Assembly: GCA_022508985.1 (NCBI GenBank)
Contig: JAFLUA010000002.1
Span: 124,001 to 188,000 of the forward strand
DNA: 64,000 nt
Reading direction: 5' to 3'
Origin: Muribaculaceae bacterium
Lineage (GTDB): Bacteria > Bacteroidota > Bacteroidia > Bacteroidales > Muribaculaceae
In this document: positions 36,515 to 45,425 of the stretch, piece by piece
Layout: every line of letters begins with the position of its first letter
Position numbering within the stretch: position 1 is the stretch's first letter
Made by a program: the position numbers and the translations under genes
The notes under the pieces: generated by a model
Seen by the model: only the letters and a program-made list of their open reading frames with translations
Databases searched by the model: none
Told to the model about the DNA's origin: nothing

Positions 36515-38335
36515 TTACGATATCTTTGAATCAATGTGTCGGATTTTTTCTTCGAGCTCGGTGATATCGGTTTTCAATCGTTCGATACGTCTTTCGAGGT
36601 CGCGAATTAGCGTGTCGCCCGATTTAGATTTTGAAGAAAGGAATCCGAGATTGTTTTGGTATGTTCTCAAATCGGCGCGACGCGTCTCCAAGGCGCGCAT
36701 CAAGCGCTCGCGCTCGCGGAAAAGTTTATTGTCGTCACCTTCAATTTCAGCTACAGCAGCTTCAAATTTTTCGCGACGCGCTTTCGACTCGGCTATGGCG
36801 AAGCGGTTGCGCACGGCATCGACAGCGGCACGATAAGCCTCATACAACTTGTCCTTTTCGCGGAAAGGCACATGGCCTATTTCTTGCCATTGAGCTTGCA
36901 ACTTACGCAATTCGGCAATAGCCGCTTCTTTTTCGACAGTCTCTTCTGTGCTGAGAGCCGACAATTGGCCTATTACGTCGCGTTTAGCCTTCAGATTGGC
37001 GGTTTCAACCTGCCGAGTACCCGATCCGGCTTTCTTTTTCCGGTCGAAGAAATAATCGCAAGCCGTTGTAAAGCGTGTCCACAAGTCGTCGCTAAATTTT
37101 TTCGGCACGGCACCTATTGTTTTCCATTCTTTCTGTAATTCGACAAAGACCTCGGTAGCCTTGCGCCAATCGGTAGAATCTTTAAGAGATTCAGCTTTCT
37201 CAACGAGCTGCTGTTTTTTCGATAGATTAGATGCGAGTTCTTCTCGTATCGAGCGATAGAATTCCGCTTTTGCAGCGAAGAAAGCATCGCAACGCTCACG
37301 AAATCGAGCAAAGAGTTGGCGGTTCATCTTTCGCGATGCGAATCCTAATTTGCGCCATTCTTCCTGCAAATCTTGAAGGTTGTGAGTTGCTTCATCCCAT
37401 GCGGCAAAACTCTTCAACGCGGTGAAGTCGATAGCTTCAATCTTCTCGCACAGCTGTGTCTTAGCAGCCTCATTTTCGGCCTCGCGAGCCTTGCGCGCCT
37501 CAAAAAATGCTTGATAGCGCTTATTGACGTCGGCCGATGCTTCGCGGAAATTATTCCATATCTCTTCACGCAATTCTTTTGCAACCGGACCTATCTGGCG
37601 CCATTTATTATGCAGGTCTTGCAATTGGCGATACGCACTGATAACATCTTCTATTCCGGCCAATTCTCGAGCCTGCTCGAGGAGTGCCTCTTTCTCGGTG
37701 AGATTTTTCTTGAAATCGTAATCGCGTAGTTCTTTATTAATCTTTAGGTTGTCGGAGTACTTCTCACGGGCATCTTGGAAGCGTTTCCATAGAGCTGTCT
37801 CATGCGCCGGATCAACATCACCTATAGCATTGAACTCATCTTGGAGCTCGCGATAGCGCGGGAACGTGCGATTTACATTGTCGGTATCATCTGCAAGAGC
37901 TATGATTTCTTCGATAATAGCGTTTTTACGATCGAGGTTAGCAGCCCTTAGGGCTTCTTGTTCATTAGCCCATGCCGCTTTCTTTTCTTTAAGCTGCTCC
38001 AATACGCTTTCAAGCTCGGCATTAATCTCGGGTTGTTGGACTGCATCACCCTCTTGTTCAGCCTCAACATCAGATGCTTCAGGCTTGTTCAGCGAGGCAT
38101 ACAACTGCCGCAGGCGCCTTATCTCATCGCCACCAATTTCGGCTGCATCTTTTTTCAACAACTCGCGAGCATCGGAAAGAAGACTTTCGACGCTAACAAC
38201 TCGTGTTTCGGTTTGTGACTCAAGAGTTTCCGCTACATTTTCGATACCGGTGTCGGCGGCGGTATCCGACACTTCGTTGAGGTTCTGTTCTGTAAGCTCT
38301 TTTAATGGCTCTACAGAGGGGTCTAACAAGTCCAT
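36515..38335 (-). CDS. DUF349 repeat protein
   Basis: 606 residues, soluble, highly charged and helical. At least four or five DUF349 repeats can be read from about residue 150 to 520, each with a W-x-I/L-G-x-V/A-P-x-K/E pattern (KWRQIGPVAKELREEIWNNF, EWKTIGAVPKKFSDDLW, QWQEIGHVPFREKDKLYEAY). The C-terminal 60 residues form a predicted coiled coil. Role not established in Bacteroidetes; the family is linked to stress survival in some bacteria. It is a single-gene unit divergent from the thiamin operon. Confidence 0.88.
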   Translation of the reverse strand: MDLLDPSVEPLKELTEQNLNEVSDTAADTGIENVAETLESQTETRVVSVESLLSDARELLKKDAAEIGGDEIRRLRQLYASLNKPEASDVEAEQEGDAVQQPEINAELESVLEQLKEKKAAWANEQEALRAANLDRKNAIIEEIIALADDTDNVNRTFPRYRELQDEFNAIGDVDPAHETALWKRFQDAREKYSDNLKINKELRDYDFKKNLTEKEALLEQARELAGIEDVISAYRQLQDLHNKWRQIGPVAKELREEIWNNFREASADVNKRYQAFFEARKAREAENEAAKTQLCEKIEAIDFTALKSFAAWDEATHNLQDLQEEWRKLGFASRKMNRQLFARFRERCDAFFAAKAEFYRSIREELASNLSKKQQLVEKAESLKDSTDWRKATEVFVELQKEWKTIGAVPKKFSDDLWTRFTTACDYFFDRKKKAGSGTRQVETANLKAKRDVIGQLSALSTEETVEKEAAIAELRKLQAQWQEIGHVPFREKDKLYEAYRAAVDAVRNRFAIAESKARREKFEAAVAEIEGDDNKLFRERERLMRALETRRADLRTYQNNLGFLSSKSKSGDTLIRDLERRIERLKTDITELEEKIRHIDSKIS

Positions 38336-38385
38336 AACAAATTATAATTAAGGTTAGTGCATTCGACATGATACAAATGCGCTCC

Positions 38386-38393
38386 AAAAATAA
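38386..38393 (-). promoter_or_regulatory. Minus-strand promoter -7 element for the DUF349 gene
   Basis: TATTTTTG on the minus strand, about 50 bases before the DUF349 start codon. The -33 element is not clear. Confidence 0.45.
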
Positions 38394-38500
38394 TAAAAAT
38401 TTATATAACAATACTTATTCGGCTAACGTTTTTTCAGACCCGCGCGCCAAAATTAATGCAAGATGTCTTTGATGCTTATCAAGGTGTCGATATTTTTTAC

Positions 38501-38508
38501 TATTTTTG
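38501..38508 (+). promoter_or_regulatory. Promoter -7 element of the thiamin operon
   Basis: TATTTTTG about 21 bases before the TPP aptamer, so the aptamer would lie near the start of the transcript. A -33 element is not clear. Confidence 0.5.
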
Positions 38509-38528
38509 CGTCATAATAGTTGAAACCG

Positions 38529-38603
38529 AACAAGAGGGGTGCCTACCGGCTGAGATTATACCCTACGAACTTGAAGCGCATAACACCGCCGTAAGGACTT
38601 GTT
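38529..38603 (+). promoter_or_regulatory. TPP riboswitch (thi box)
   Basis: Senses thiamin pyrophosphate and represses the downstream biosynthetic operon. The closing helix P1 is AACAAG (38529-38534) with CTTGTT (38598-38603). The invariant CTGAGA is at 38550-38555, preceded by the GGGGTGC segment and followed by ATACCC, and the second conserved part GAACTTGA is at 38567-38574 (one change from GAACCTGA), with GTAAGGA near 38591-38597. The gap to thiS is about 60 bases and lacks a good intrinsic terminator with a T run, so control of translation start is the more likely mode. Confidence 0.88.
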
Positions 38604-38665
38604 GGCATAATGGCAGCGTAGAATCGGCTATAAGCAAGCTCTCTTGTCGAATAAATGTCGTTGCT

Positions 38666-38866
38666 ATGAAAATATCTATCAATCATCACGAAATCGAAGT
38701 CGAAACGGGCGCCAACCTCGCCGACGTGCTTGCCGCCAATGGCTATGACGGGCCGGGAACGGCTGTTGCCATAGGGTCGAAAGTGATACGTAAACCCGAG
38801 CGCGCCACTACTATACTTAGCGAAGGAACTGAGATTACGGTCATAAAAGCCGTATGCGGCGGATGA
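38666..38866 (+). CDS. thiS: Sulfur carrier protein ThiS
   Basis: 66-residue ubiquitin-like sulfur carrier for thiazole formation; the C-terminus ends in the required Gly-Gly (VCGG). The ATG at 38666 gives a protein of standard size. A longer frame open from 38456 runs through the riboswitch and is not a gene. First gene of the thi operon, overlapping the start of the next gene. Confidence 0.93.
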   Translation: MKISINHHEIEVETGANLADVLAANGYDGPGTAVAIGSKVIRKPERATTILSEGTEITVIKAVCGG

Positions 38867-40041
38867 TGACTCGAATAGTAATAACACTGCCATATTTTTT
38901 CGACGGCGAGAGCGCTGCCATAGAGTGTATGCTCAATAGTGGCGCCGACCGCGTGCATCTACGCAAACCGGGCTGCACCGAAGCCCAGTTACGTACTCTC
39001 ATTGAAGGCATCGGTTGCGAGTATCGATATCGGCTTTCTTTGCACGACCATCTCACTCTTGCATGTGAATATGGTTTGGGAGGCGTACATCTCAACAAGC
39101 GCAACGACAAAGTGCCGGAAGGGTTCACGGGCCTCGTGAGCAAGTCGTGTCACACAATAGCCGAGTTGAATGATAGCGCTTGCTACAATTATGTCTTTTT
39201 AAGCCCGATTTTCGACAGCATATCAAAAGAAGGTTATAAAGCTGCGTTTAACAATGCCGAGCTTGTCGAAGCAAAAGAACGCGGGCTCATCAACAGCCGT
39301 GTATATGCGCTCGGCGGTGTCTACCCGGGCAATTTTGCAGAAACGCAAAGGCTCGGTTTTGGCGGATATGCGCTATTAGGTAGTGCCTGGGCTCCGATGA
39401 AAAAGGGGAATTTCCGATTGCACTATATAGCCGGACCCGTCGAAGGCTCTGATGCGGTAGAAAGTACTTGTACTGGGGCTGTTAAAGCACTTGAAGGCGG
39501 ATGCCGTTGGATACAGATACGGATGAAAGATGCCGATGACGACGAGATGTTAAGAGTGGCACAATACCTTGCACCTATCTGCCACGAGTACGGCGCAACG
39601 CTTCTCCTCGACGACCGCGTAAATCTGGTGCCCGCGAGCGGTGCTCACGGAGTGCACCTTGGCAAAAATGATATGCCGCCGGCCGAAGCACGACGTATTT
39701 TAGGCCCGGGATATATTATAGGTTCTACCGCAAATACTTTTAGCGATATCGAAGCCGCAAACTCTCAAGGAGCCGATTATATAGGGCTTGGTCCTCTGCG
39801 TTTTACCACAACAAAAAAGAACCTCAGTCCCGTACTCGGCTACGAAGGCTACCGCCGTATCTGTGGCGATTGCCGGCGACACAACATATCGTTGCCGATA
39901 GTTGCAATAGGTGGCATAACGCCCGACGATATTGCGCCATTACTCGTGGCCGGAGTGGCCGGAGTGGCCGTGTCGGGAGCCATTGTCAATGCCGATGATG
40001 CGACAGCGGCCACTGCTGAGTTTATTAGTCATTTAAGTTAA
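38866..40041 (+). CDS. thiE: TenI-ThiE fusion: thiamin phosphate synthase with extra N-terminal domain
   Basis: Two homologous TIM-barrel domains in one chain. Residues 1 to about 185 resemble the TenI-like proteins of Bacteroides (VHLRKPGC, LSLHDHLTL, VFLSPIFDSISKEGY). Residues about 190-391 are a full ThiE (IQIRMKD, LLLDDRVNL, GVHLGKNDMPP, IGSTANTFSD, GADYIGLGPL, TKKN, AIGGI), which joins HMP-PP and thiazole phosphate to thiamin phosphate. TenI proteins convert the thiazole tautomer. Start is ATG 38866, overlapping the thiS stop by one base; ATG 38863 is also possible. In many relatives the two domains are separate genes. Confidence 0.88.
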   Translation: MTRIVITLPYFFDGESAAIECMLNSGADRVHLRKPGCTEAQLRTLIEGIGCEYRYRLSLHDHLTLACEYGLGGVHLNKRNDKVPEGFTGLVSKSCHTIAELNDSACYNYVFLSPIFDSISKEGYKAAFNNAELVEAKERGLINSRVYALGGVYPGNFAETQRLGFGGYALLGSAWAPMKKGNFRLHYIAGPVEGSDAVESTCTGAVKALEGGCRWIQIRMKDADDDEMLRVAQYLAPICHEYGATLLLDDRVNLVPASGAHGVHLGKNDMPPAEARRILGPGYIIGSTANTFSDIEAANSQGADYIGLGPLRFTTTKKNLSPVLGYEGYRRICGDCRRHNISLPIVAIGGITPDDIAPLLVAGVAGVAVSGAIVNADDATAATAEFISHLS

Positions 40042-40063
40042 ACTTTTCAGAAAGTAACTATAT

Positions 40064-40831
40064 ATGCAAGAGTTAATTATAGGAGGTCGCGCTTTTAGCT
40101 CGCGACTATTTGTAGGCACAGGTAAATTTCAATCGAATGCCCTGATGGGTGCCGCCATAAAAGCATCAGCCACGGAGATGGTAACAGTGGCCATGAAACG
40201 TGTCGATATGTCGAATCGCGACGATGATATGCTACATCACATTGCCGATAAAAACATACAGCTGCTGCCCAACACGTCGGGGGTACGCAATTCCGCCGAA
40301 GCTATTCTCGCAGCTCAACTGGCCCGCGATGCATTCGAGACTAATTTTATAAAGCTCGAAATACATCCCGACCCTAAATATCTGTTTCCCGACCCTGTAG
40401 AGACGCTTAAGGCTACAGAAGAGCTTGCCAAACTCGGTTTTGTAGTCTTGCCCTACATTCAAGCCGACCCGGTGCTGTGCAAACGCCTCGAAGATGTCGG
40501 TACGGCCGCTGTTATGCCCTTGGGGGCTCCTATCGGCACCAACAAGGGGCTCGTCACGCGTGAAATGCTTTCCATTATAATCGAAGAAAGCAATGTGCCC
40601 GTCATCGTCGATGCAGGCCTTGGAGCACCATCGCATGCTGCCGAAGCGCTCGAAATGGGAGCCGATGCCGTGCTTGTAAACACGGCTATTGCCGTTGCCG
40701 GCGACCCGGTAGCCATGGCCGATGCTTTCCGCCTCGCGGTGATAGCCGGACGCAACGCTTACGAAGCCGGGCTTGGAGGTATCAGCCATAATGCGCAGGC
40801 AAGCAGCCCGTTAACTTCATTTCTTGATTAA
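40064..40831 (+). CDS. thiG: Thiazole synthase
   Basis: Makes the thiazole moiety from deoxyxylulose phosphate, dehydroglycine and ThiS-thiocarboxylate. 255 residues, (beta/alpha)8 barrel. Conserved parts: RLFVGTGKF, the Schiff-base lysine region [39 protein letters not shown] and [20 protein letters not shown]. Third gene of the thi operon, 22 bases after the TenI-ThiE gene. Confidence 0.95.
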   Translation: MQELIIGGRAFSSRLFVGTGKFQSNALMGAAIKASATEMVTVAMKRVDMSNRDDDMLHHIADKNIQLLPNTSGVRNSAEAILAAQLARDAFETNFIKLEIHPDPKYLFPDPVETLKATEELAKLGFVVLPYIQADPVLCKRLEDVGTAAVMPLGAPIGTNKGLVTREMLSIIIEESNVPVIVDAGLGAPSHAAEALEMGADAVLVNTAIAVAGDPVAMADAFRLAVIAGRNAYEAGLGGISHNAQASSPLTSFLD

Positions 40832-40848
40832 ACAGGAAAATCGGTATA

Positions 40849-41958
40849 ATGTTTTCGGAAGAAATTAAAAAATACGACTGGGACGATACCACTCGGCAGA
40901 TAGCATCTAAGACATCTGCTGATGTTGAACGTGCTCTGCGCAAAGAACGCCTCAATATCGACGATTTCATGGCTTTGATATCGCCGGCAGCGGCACCTTA
41001 TCTTGAGACAATGGCCGCTCGTAGTCGCATGTTAACACAAAAGCGCTTTGGCAAGACGATTTCGATGTATATCCCGCTATATATCACAAATTCTTGCACC
41101 AACGCTTGCGTGTATTGCGGGTTTAATCGGCACAACAAATTCGCCAGAGTAATTCTCACGCCGCAACAGATTAAAGATGAATGTGAGGCTATACGCCGAC
41201 TCGGGCCCTTTGAAAATCTGCTTATCGTAACCGGCGAAAATCCACATGCGGCCGGGACCGACTATATCGAGGAGGCCCTGCACGTGTGCCGCCCTTACTT
41301 CAACAATCTGAGTATCGAGGTTATGCCACTCGGCAGCGATGACTATGCAAGGTTGACCCGAGCAGGTCTTAATGGTGTGGTATGTTTTCAAGAGACATAC
41401 AATAGCGTCAAGTATAAAACATATCATCCGGCCGGTAAAAAATCAGATTTTGAATGGCGTGTCAACGGCTTCGACCGCATGGGGCAAGCCGGTGTACATA
41501 AGATAGGGATGGGCGTACTTATCGGGCTGGAAGACTGGCGCACCGACGTAACAATGATGGCGCGTCATCTTCTATATCTTCGCAAGCACTATTGGCAAAC
41601 GCGATATAGCGTAAATTTCCCACGCATGCGTCCTTCGGAAGGCCATTTCCAGCCCAATGTTGTGATGAGCGATCGCGAATTGGCGCAACTGACATTCGCT
41701 TTCCGCATCTTTGACAACGATGTTGATATATCGTTTTCGACTCGCGAACGGCCCGATTTCCGCAACAATATAGCAACACTCGGGGCTACGTCGATGAGTG
41801 CCGGTTCTAAAACCGAGCCCGGTGGTTACTACACATATCCGCAGGCCTTAGAGCAATTTGCAGTCAGCGATGAGCGCACACCGGCAGAAGTGGCAGCTGC
41901 TATTCGCCGGGCAGGATACGAAGCCGTATGGAAAGACTGGGATAAAATTTTCGACTAA
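40849..41958 (+). CDS. thiH: 2-iminoacetate synthase (tyrosine lyase)
   Basis: Radical SAM enzyme making dehydroglycine from tyrosine, used with ThiG in anaerobes. The cluster motif is CTNACVYCGF (CxxxCxxC). 369 residues, standard length. Its presence instead of glycine oxidase (ThiO) fits an anaerobic gut bacterium. In Bacteroides thiC lies between thiG and thiH; here thiH follows thiG after 17 bases and thiC is absent. Confidence 0.95.
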   Translation: MFSEEIKKYDWDDTTRQIASKTSADVERALRKERLNIDDFMALISPAAAPYLETMAARSRMLTQKRFGKTISMYIPLYITNSCTNACVYCGFNRHNKFARVILTPQQIKDECEAIRRLGPFENLLIVTGENPHAAGTDYIEEALHVCRPYFNNLSIEVMPLGSDDYARLTRAGLNGVVCFQETYNSVKYKTYHPAGKKSDFEWRVNGFDRMGQAGVHKIGMGVLIGLEDWRTDVTMMARHLLYLRKHYWQTRYSVNFPRMRPSEGHFQPNVVMSDRELAQLTFAFRIFDNDVDISFSTRERPDFRNNIATLGATSMSAGSKTEPGGYYTYPQALEQFAVSDERTPAEVAAAIRRAGYEAVWKDWDKIFD

Positions 41959-41962
41959 CACG

Positions 41963-42661
41963 ATGGACCACGAACGTTATTCACGACAGACAATGCTCGC
42001 CGAGATAGGCGAAGAGGGGCAAAAGCGTCTCTCAGAAAGCAAAGTACTTATAATTGGTGTTGGCGGATTAGGTTCTGCCGCAGCCATCTACCTTGCCGGT
42101 GCCGGTGTGGGCCGGATAGGGTTATGCGACCCCGATGTCGTTAGCATCAGCAACCTGCAACGCCAAGTGCTGTACAGCACCTCGCAAATCGGCGAGTTGA
42201 AGGCTGTGAACGCTGCCCGACGATTAGTAGCACTAAACAGCGACGTAGGGGTTGAAACATTCCACGCCGGCCTCACCGAAGATAATGCCGTGGCTATGGT
42301 TTCAAGTTTCGACCTTGTTATCGACTGCACCGACAACTACGCCACACGTTTTCTTATCGACAAGGCGTGTGCCATTGCCGGCAAACCGTGGATTTATGGC
42401 TCGATAGGAGAATTTGTAGGGCAAACCGCACTTTTCAATGGTCGGTCGGGCACACGATATAGCGATTTATACCCCGATATTGACAGCCTATGCGCAGCGC
42501 CAAAACGCGTATTGGGCGTACTCGGAGCCGTGCCTGGCGTTATAGGCGCTTTGCAAGCCGCGCAAGCCGTTAAATTCTTAACGGGATTTGGAGAGCAACT
42601 CGACGGTCGGCTATTTAACATCGATTTAATAACACTTCAAACTAATATTCTGGATATATGA
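41963..42661 (+). CDS. thiF: ThiF/MoeB-type adenylyltransferase
   Basis: Activates the C-terminus of ThiS by adenylation. E1-like fold with the ATP motif VLIIGVGGLGSA, the DPDVVSISNLQRQVLYS segment and the catalytic Asp in LVIDCTDNYATR. 232 residues. One of the usual two zinc CxxC pairs appears absent or degenerate. The ATG at 41963 (MDHERYSRQTMLAE) is chosen; an earlier in-frame start at 41858 lies inside thiH. Overlaps tenA by 4 bases. Confidence 0.93.
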   Translation: MDHERYSRQTMLAEIGEEGQKRLSESKVLIIGVGGLGSAAAIYLAGAGVGRIGLCDPDVVSISNLQRQVLYSTSQIGELKAVNAARRLVALNSDVGVETFHAGLTEDNAVAMVSSFDLVIDCTDNYATRFLIDKACAIAGKPWIYGSIGEFVGQTALFNGRSGTRYSDLYPDIDSLCAAPKRVLGVLGAVPGVIGALQAAQAVKFLTGFGEQLDGRLFNIDLITLQTNILDI

Positions 42662-43305
42662 GTAGTAAATGGAGCGAGCAAGCGTGGACAGCAGCTCAGC
42701 CTGTCTATGATGCTATTTTAGAATTACCCTTTATCAAGGAACTTATCGCCGGCACACTGCCTAAAGAAAAATTTCTTTTCTATATAAAGCAAGATGCCGC
42801 ATATATAAAAAATTATTGCCGCGTGTTGGCATCGATAGCATCTCGCAGCAACGATAGCGAAGTGATTGAAGCTTTTGTAAAATATGCCGACATGAGTGTC
42901 GCCGTAGAGAAGGCTATGCATGAAGGATATCTGGCAGGCTGTAGTCAAGAAGCAGAAATTTCGCCTTCAAATCTGCTGTATATGTCATATCTCGGAGCCA
43001 AAGCGACAGAGCCCGTTGAGGTGCAGGCTGCTTCCGTACTGCCCTGCTTCTGGGTTTATCTTGAAGTAGGTAAATATATTGCGTCAAAGGCTGTTAAAGA
43101 CAATCCATATTCACAATGGATTGACACCTACTCCGACCAATCTTTCGACGAGGCAACACAATGTGCCATCAGCCTTTGCGACAAGATGGCGGCAAATGCC
43201 TCATCGGAGATACGTCAACGCATGACAGAGGCTTATATCACAGCCACTAAAATGGAATGGCTCTTCTGGGCCAGCGCTTATCGTCTTGAAAAATGGGAAA
43301 TCTAA
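42658..43305 (+). CDS. tenA: TenA family aminopyrimidine aminohydrolase
   Basis: Salvages thiamin breakdown products by converting aminomethyl-pyrimidine to HMP (thiaminase II family). 215 residues, all-helical, with family features FLFYIKQDAAYIKNYCRVLA, LLYMSYLGAKA and PCFWVYLEVGKYI. The catalytic cysteine normally placed near residue 135 is likely the Cys in LPCFW. It overlaps thiF and thiD, so it is firmly part of the operon. Confidence 0.9.
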   Translation: MSSKWSEQAWTAAQPVYDAILELPFIKELIAGTLPKEKFLFYIKQDAAYIKNYCRVLASIASRSNDSEVIEAFVKYADMSVAVEKAMHEGYLAGCSQEAEISPSNLLYMSYLGAKATEPVEVQAASVLPCFWVYLEVGKYIASKAVKDNPYSQWIDTYSDQSFDEATQCAISLCDKMAANASSEIRQRMTEAYITATKMEWLFWASAYRLEKWEI

Positions 43306-44111
43306 ACACTTATCGCCGTGCATTAACGATTGCCGGCAGCGACCCCAGCGGGGGCGCAGGGCTTCAGGCCGACTTAAAAACGTTTTCAGCACTTGGTGTA
43401 TATGGCATGTCGGCAGTAGTTGCCGTTGTCGATGAAAATACGGTAGGAGTTACCGGAGTTCATCCCATACCCGTACCTTTTGTCGAAGGCCAGATACGCT
43501 CGTGTCTCGACGATATAGGCGCCGACGCTGTAAAAATCGGTATGCTACACTCGTCCGAGCTCATCCGAGCCGTGCGCGACACCCTTGAGCCATATAAGAT
43601 ATCAAATATCGTTCTTGACCCGGTAATGGTTGCAACATCAGGCGACCCCCTTCTTGAAGACAGCGCCGTTGCTACGTTGCGCGACGAATTAATACCACAC
43701 GTTGGCGTCATCACGCCTAATGTACCCGAAGCCGAGATTTTAGCAGGCTGCAAAATCGACAGCCAAGAGCAACTGCCCGACCTTGCGCGACAGCTATCAC
43801 AAGGCAAGCGCGTGTCGGTTCTTCTCAAAGCCGGACATCTTGGTGGAGAGCACCTTACCGACATTTTCTACAATGCCAAGACAGGGAAAATGACACCGCT
43901 GAGCTCGCCTCGTGTTGATACAGTCAATACCCATGGCACCGGATGCACACTATCATCGGCCTTCGCCGCATTCTTAGCTCATGGTGCCGACCTCGACGAA
44001 GCGGCAACACGCTCCAAAGCGTATATCGCCGCCGCAATAGCTGCAGGCGCTAAGTATCTTATCGGACATGGTCACGGCCCGGTGCATCACTTCCACAATT
44101 TGTGGAAATAA
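43293..44111 (+). CDS. thiD: HMP/HMP-P kinase
   Basis: Phosphorylates hydroxymethylpyrimidine twice to HMP-PP. Ribokinase-like fold with TIAGSDPSGGAGLQADLKTF near the start, VLDPVMVATSGDPLL and the ATP-site motif NTHGTGCTLSSAFAAFLA. 272 residues. It starts 13 bases before the end of tenA and is the last clear thi gene. Ends with a His-rich GHGHGPVHHFHNLWK. Confidence 0.94.
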   Translation: MGNLNTYRRALTIAGSDPSGGAGLQADLKTFSALGVYGMSAVVAVVDENTVGVTGVHPIPVPFVEGQIRSCLDDIGADAVKIGMLHSSELIRAVRDTLEPYKISNIVLDPVMVATSGDPLLEDSAVATLRDELIPHVGVITPNVPEAEILAGCKIDSQEQLPDLARQLSQGKRVSVLLKAGHLGGEHLTDIFYNAKTGKMTPLSSPRVDTVNTHGTGCTLSSAFAAFLAHGADLDEAATRSKAYIAAAIAAGAKYLIGHGHGPVHHFHNLWK

Positions 44112-44131
44112 CAAATGAATTACTTAATATA

Positions 44132-44269
44132 ATGACAATAGACGATATATTGAAGCGGTATAACCGCAACGGCAAGGATTTTGTAGACGTTGACACGTTC
44201 TATGATATTGACAATGATGACATCACCTTCAAATTTGAAGAGATGCAGAGCGGTCGGCATCGCAATTGA
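44132..44269 (+). CDS. Small hypothetical protein, 45 aa
   Basis: Short ORF with ATG 20 bases after thiD and acidic composition (DVDTFYDIDNDDITFKFEEM). The next small ORF overlaps its stop (TTGA). I do not recognise either. It may be a real small protein or a remnant of a longer gene split by a frameshift with the ORF that follows. Confidence 0.4.
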   Translation: MTIDDILKRYNRNGKDFVDVDTFYDIDNDDITFKFEEMQSGRHRN

Positions 44270-44520
44270 CCTCAAAAAAAATCGAGTCGCCGAAAATAGG
44301 AGTGGTTAATGATAATTCAAGGTCAATATACGATAATAATATCAATAAAATTAAAGCTACGGATGTCGTTGTCCATTCGGGTGACTTCACAATGGCCGGC
44401 AGCGAGGCCGAGGCAACGATGCTCAAAAAGGTAATGACATGGAGACTCATCGGCATCTTCTTAGGCGTGACGACGCTGATTATCATCTTGTCGGGATGTC
44501 TGTTTAATATTATTCTATAA
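44266..44520 (+). CDS. Small protein with one C-terminal membrane helix, 84 aa
   Basis: Starts with TTG at 44266, overlapping the stop of the previous small ORF, and ends one base into the start of the cation efflux gene (TAATG). About 55 polar residues are followed by one hydrophobic helix (LIGIFLGVTTLIIILSGCLF), so it may be a tail-anchored protein. Tight spacing to both neighbours argues that the frame is used. Function unknown. Confidence 0.45.
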   Translation: MTSKKIESPKIGVVNDNSRSIYDNNINKIKATDVVVHSGDFTMAGSEAEATMLKKVMTWRLIGIFLGVTTLIIILSGCLFNIIL

Positions 44521-45425
44521 TGATTACCACAAGGGAGAAACAGATATATAAGGTTACAGCAGTTGGCAGTGTTGTAAATATCTTACTGACTGCTTTCAAA
44601 TTTGTTGCTGGAATACTTGGACGAAGTTCGGCAATGGTAGCTGATGCCGTACATTCTCTGTCTGATTTATTGACCGATATTATTGTTGTAGCCTTTGTTA
44701 GGACCGCTTCAAAGCCTGTCGACCACACTCATGAATATGGTCATGGCAAGTTTGAGACTTTGGCGACATTGATTGTGGGATGTATCCTTATTTTAGCGGG
44801 TATTGGAATCATGGTTGCAGGTATTAAGGATTGTATTGTCTTTTTTCATGGGGAAATTGGAGAGCGTCCTCACATTATAGCTTTAATTGCCGCAGTGTTG
44901 TCCATTATTCTGAAAGAAGGGGTCTTCCGTTATACGTTTTCTCACGGTCGCAAAATAAATTCGCCTATACTTATCGCTAACGCAATGCATCATCGCAGCG
45001 ATGCATTTTCATCTGTCGCTACTTTAATCGGTGTTGCCGGTGCATTGTTTCTTGGCCAAAAAGGAATAATTCTCGACCCTCTCGCCGCCATTCTTGTAAG
45101 TTTCTATATCTGTAAGTCAGGCTATGAGGTTGTGAAACCGAGTATCGACGAATTGCTTGAAAAATCATTATCGCAGGAGACTGTAAAAGAGATTCGGCAA
45201 ATCCTGCACTCTGTCCCGGGCATTGAGGGCGTCCATAAACTCAAGACAAGAAAAATCGGCAACGAAATCGCCATCGAAGCCCACACCGAAATGGACGGGA
45301 AAATGTTGCTTGAAGATGCCCATCGTATTGCTACGGCGGCTGAAAACAAACTAAAAAAACATTTTGGAAGTAAAACTCACGTCGGAATCCATATGGAACC
45401 GGCAAAACATCATGAAGAACAATGA
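44520..45425 (+). CDS. Cation diffusion facilitator (CDF) metal exporter
   Basis: Inner membrane divalent metal/proton antiporter (zinc, cobalt, iron or manganese type). 301 residues with six membrane helices. The metal-site residues appear in VADAVHSLSDLLTD and MHHRSDAFSS (HxxxD patterns), followed by the cytoplasmic C-terminal domain (VPGIEGVHKLKTRKIGNEIA). The next gene, an arsenite exporter, starts 4 bases before its end. The metal cannot be assigned. Confidence 0.92.
   Translation: MITTREKQIYKVTAVGSVVNILLTAFKFVAGILGRSSAMVADAVHSLSDLLTDIIVVAFVRTASKPVDHTHEYGHGKFETLATLIVGCILILAGIGIMVAGIKDCIVFFHGEIGERPHIIALIAAVLSIILKEGVFRYTFSHGRKINSPILIANAMHHRSDAFSSVATLIGVAGALFLGQKGIILDPLAAILVSFYICKSGYEVVKPSIDELLEKSLSQETVKEIRQILHSVPGIEGVHKLKTRKIGNEIAIEAHTEMDGKMLLEDAHRIATAAENKLKKHFGSKTHVGIHMEPAKHHEEQ

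Noticed and set aside
36656-37138. 160-residue plus-strand open frame
   Set aside because: Antisense shadow of the DUF349 repeat gene.
38456-38665. N-terminal extension of thiS
   Set aside because: This frame runs through the TPP aptamer; ThiS proteins are about 66 residues.
41858-41962. Longer start for thiF
   Set aside because: It lies wholly inside thiH and adds residues that no ThiF needs.
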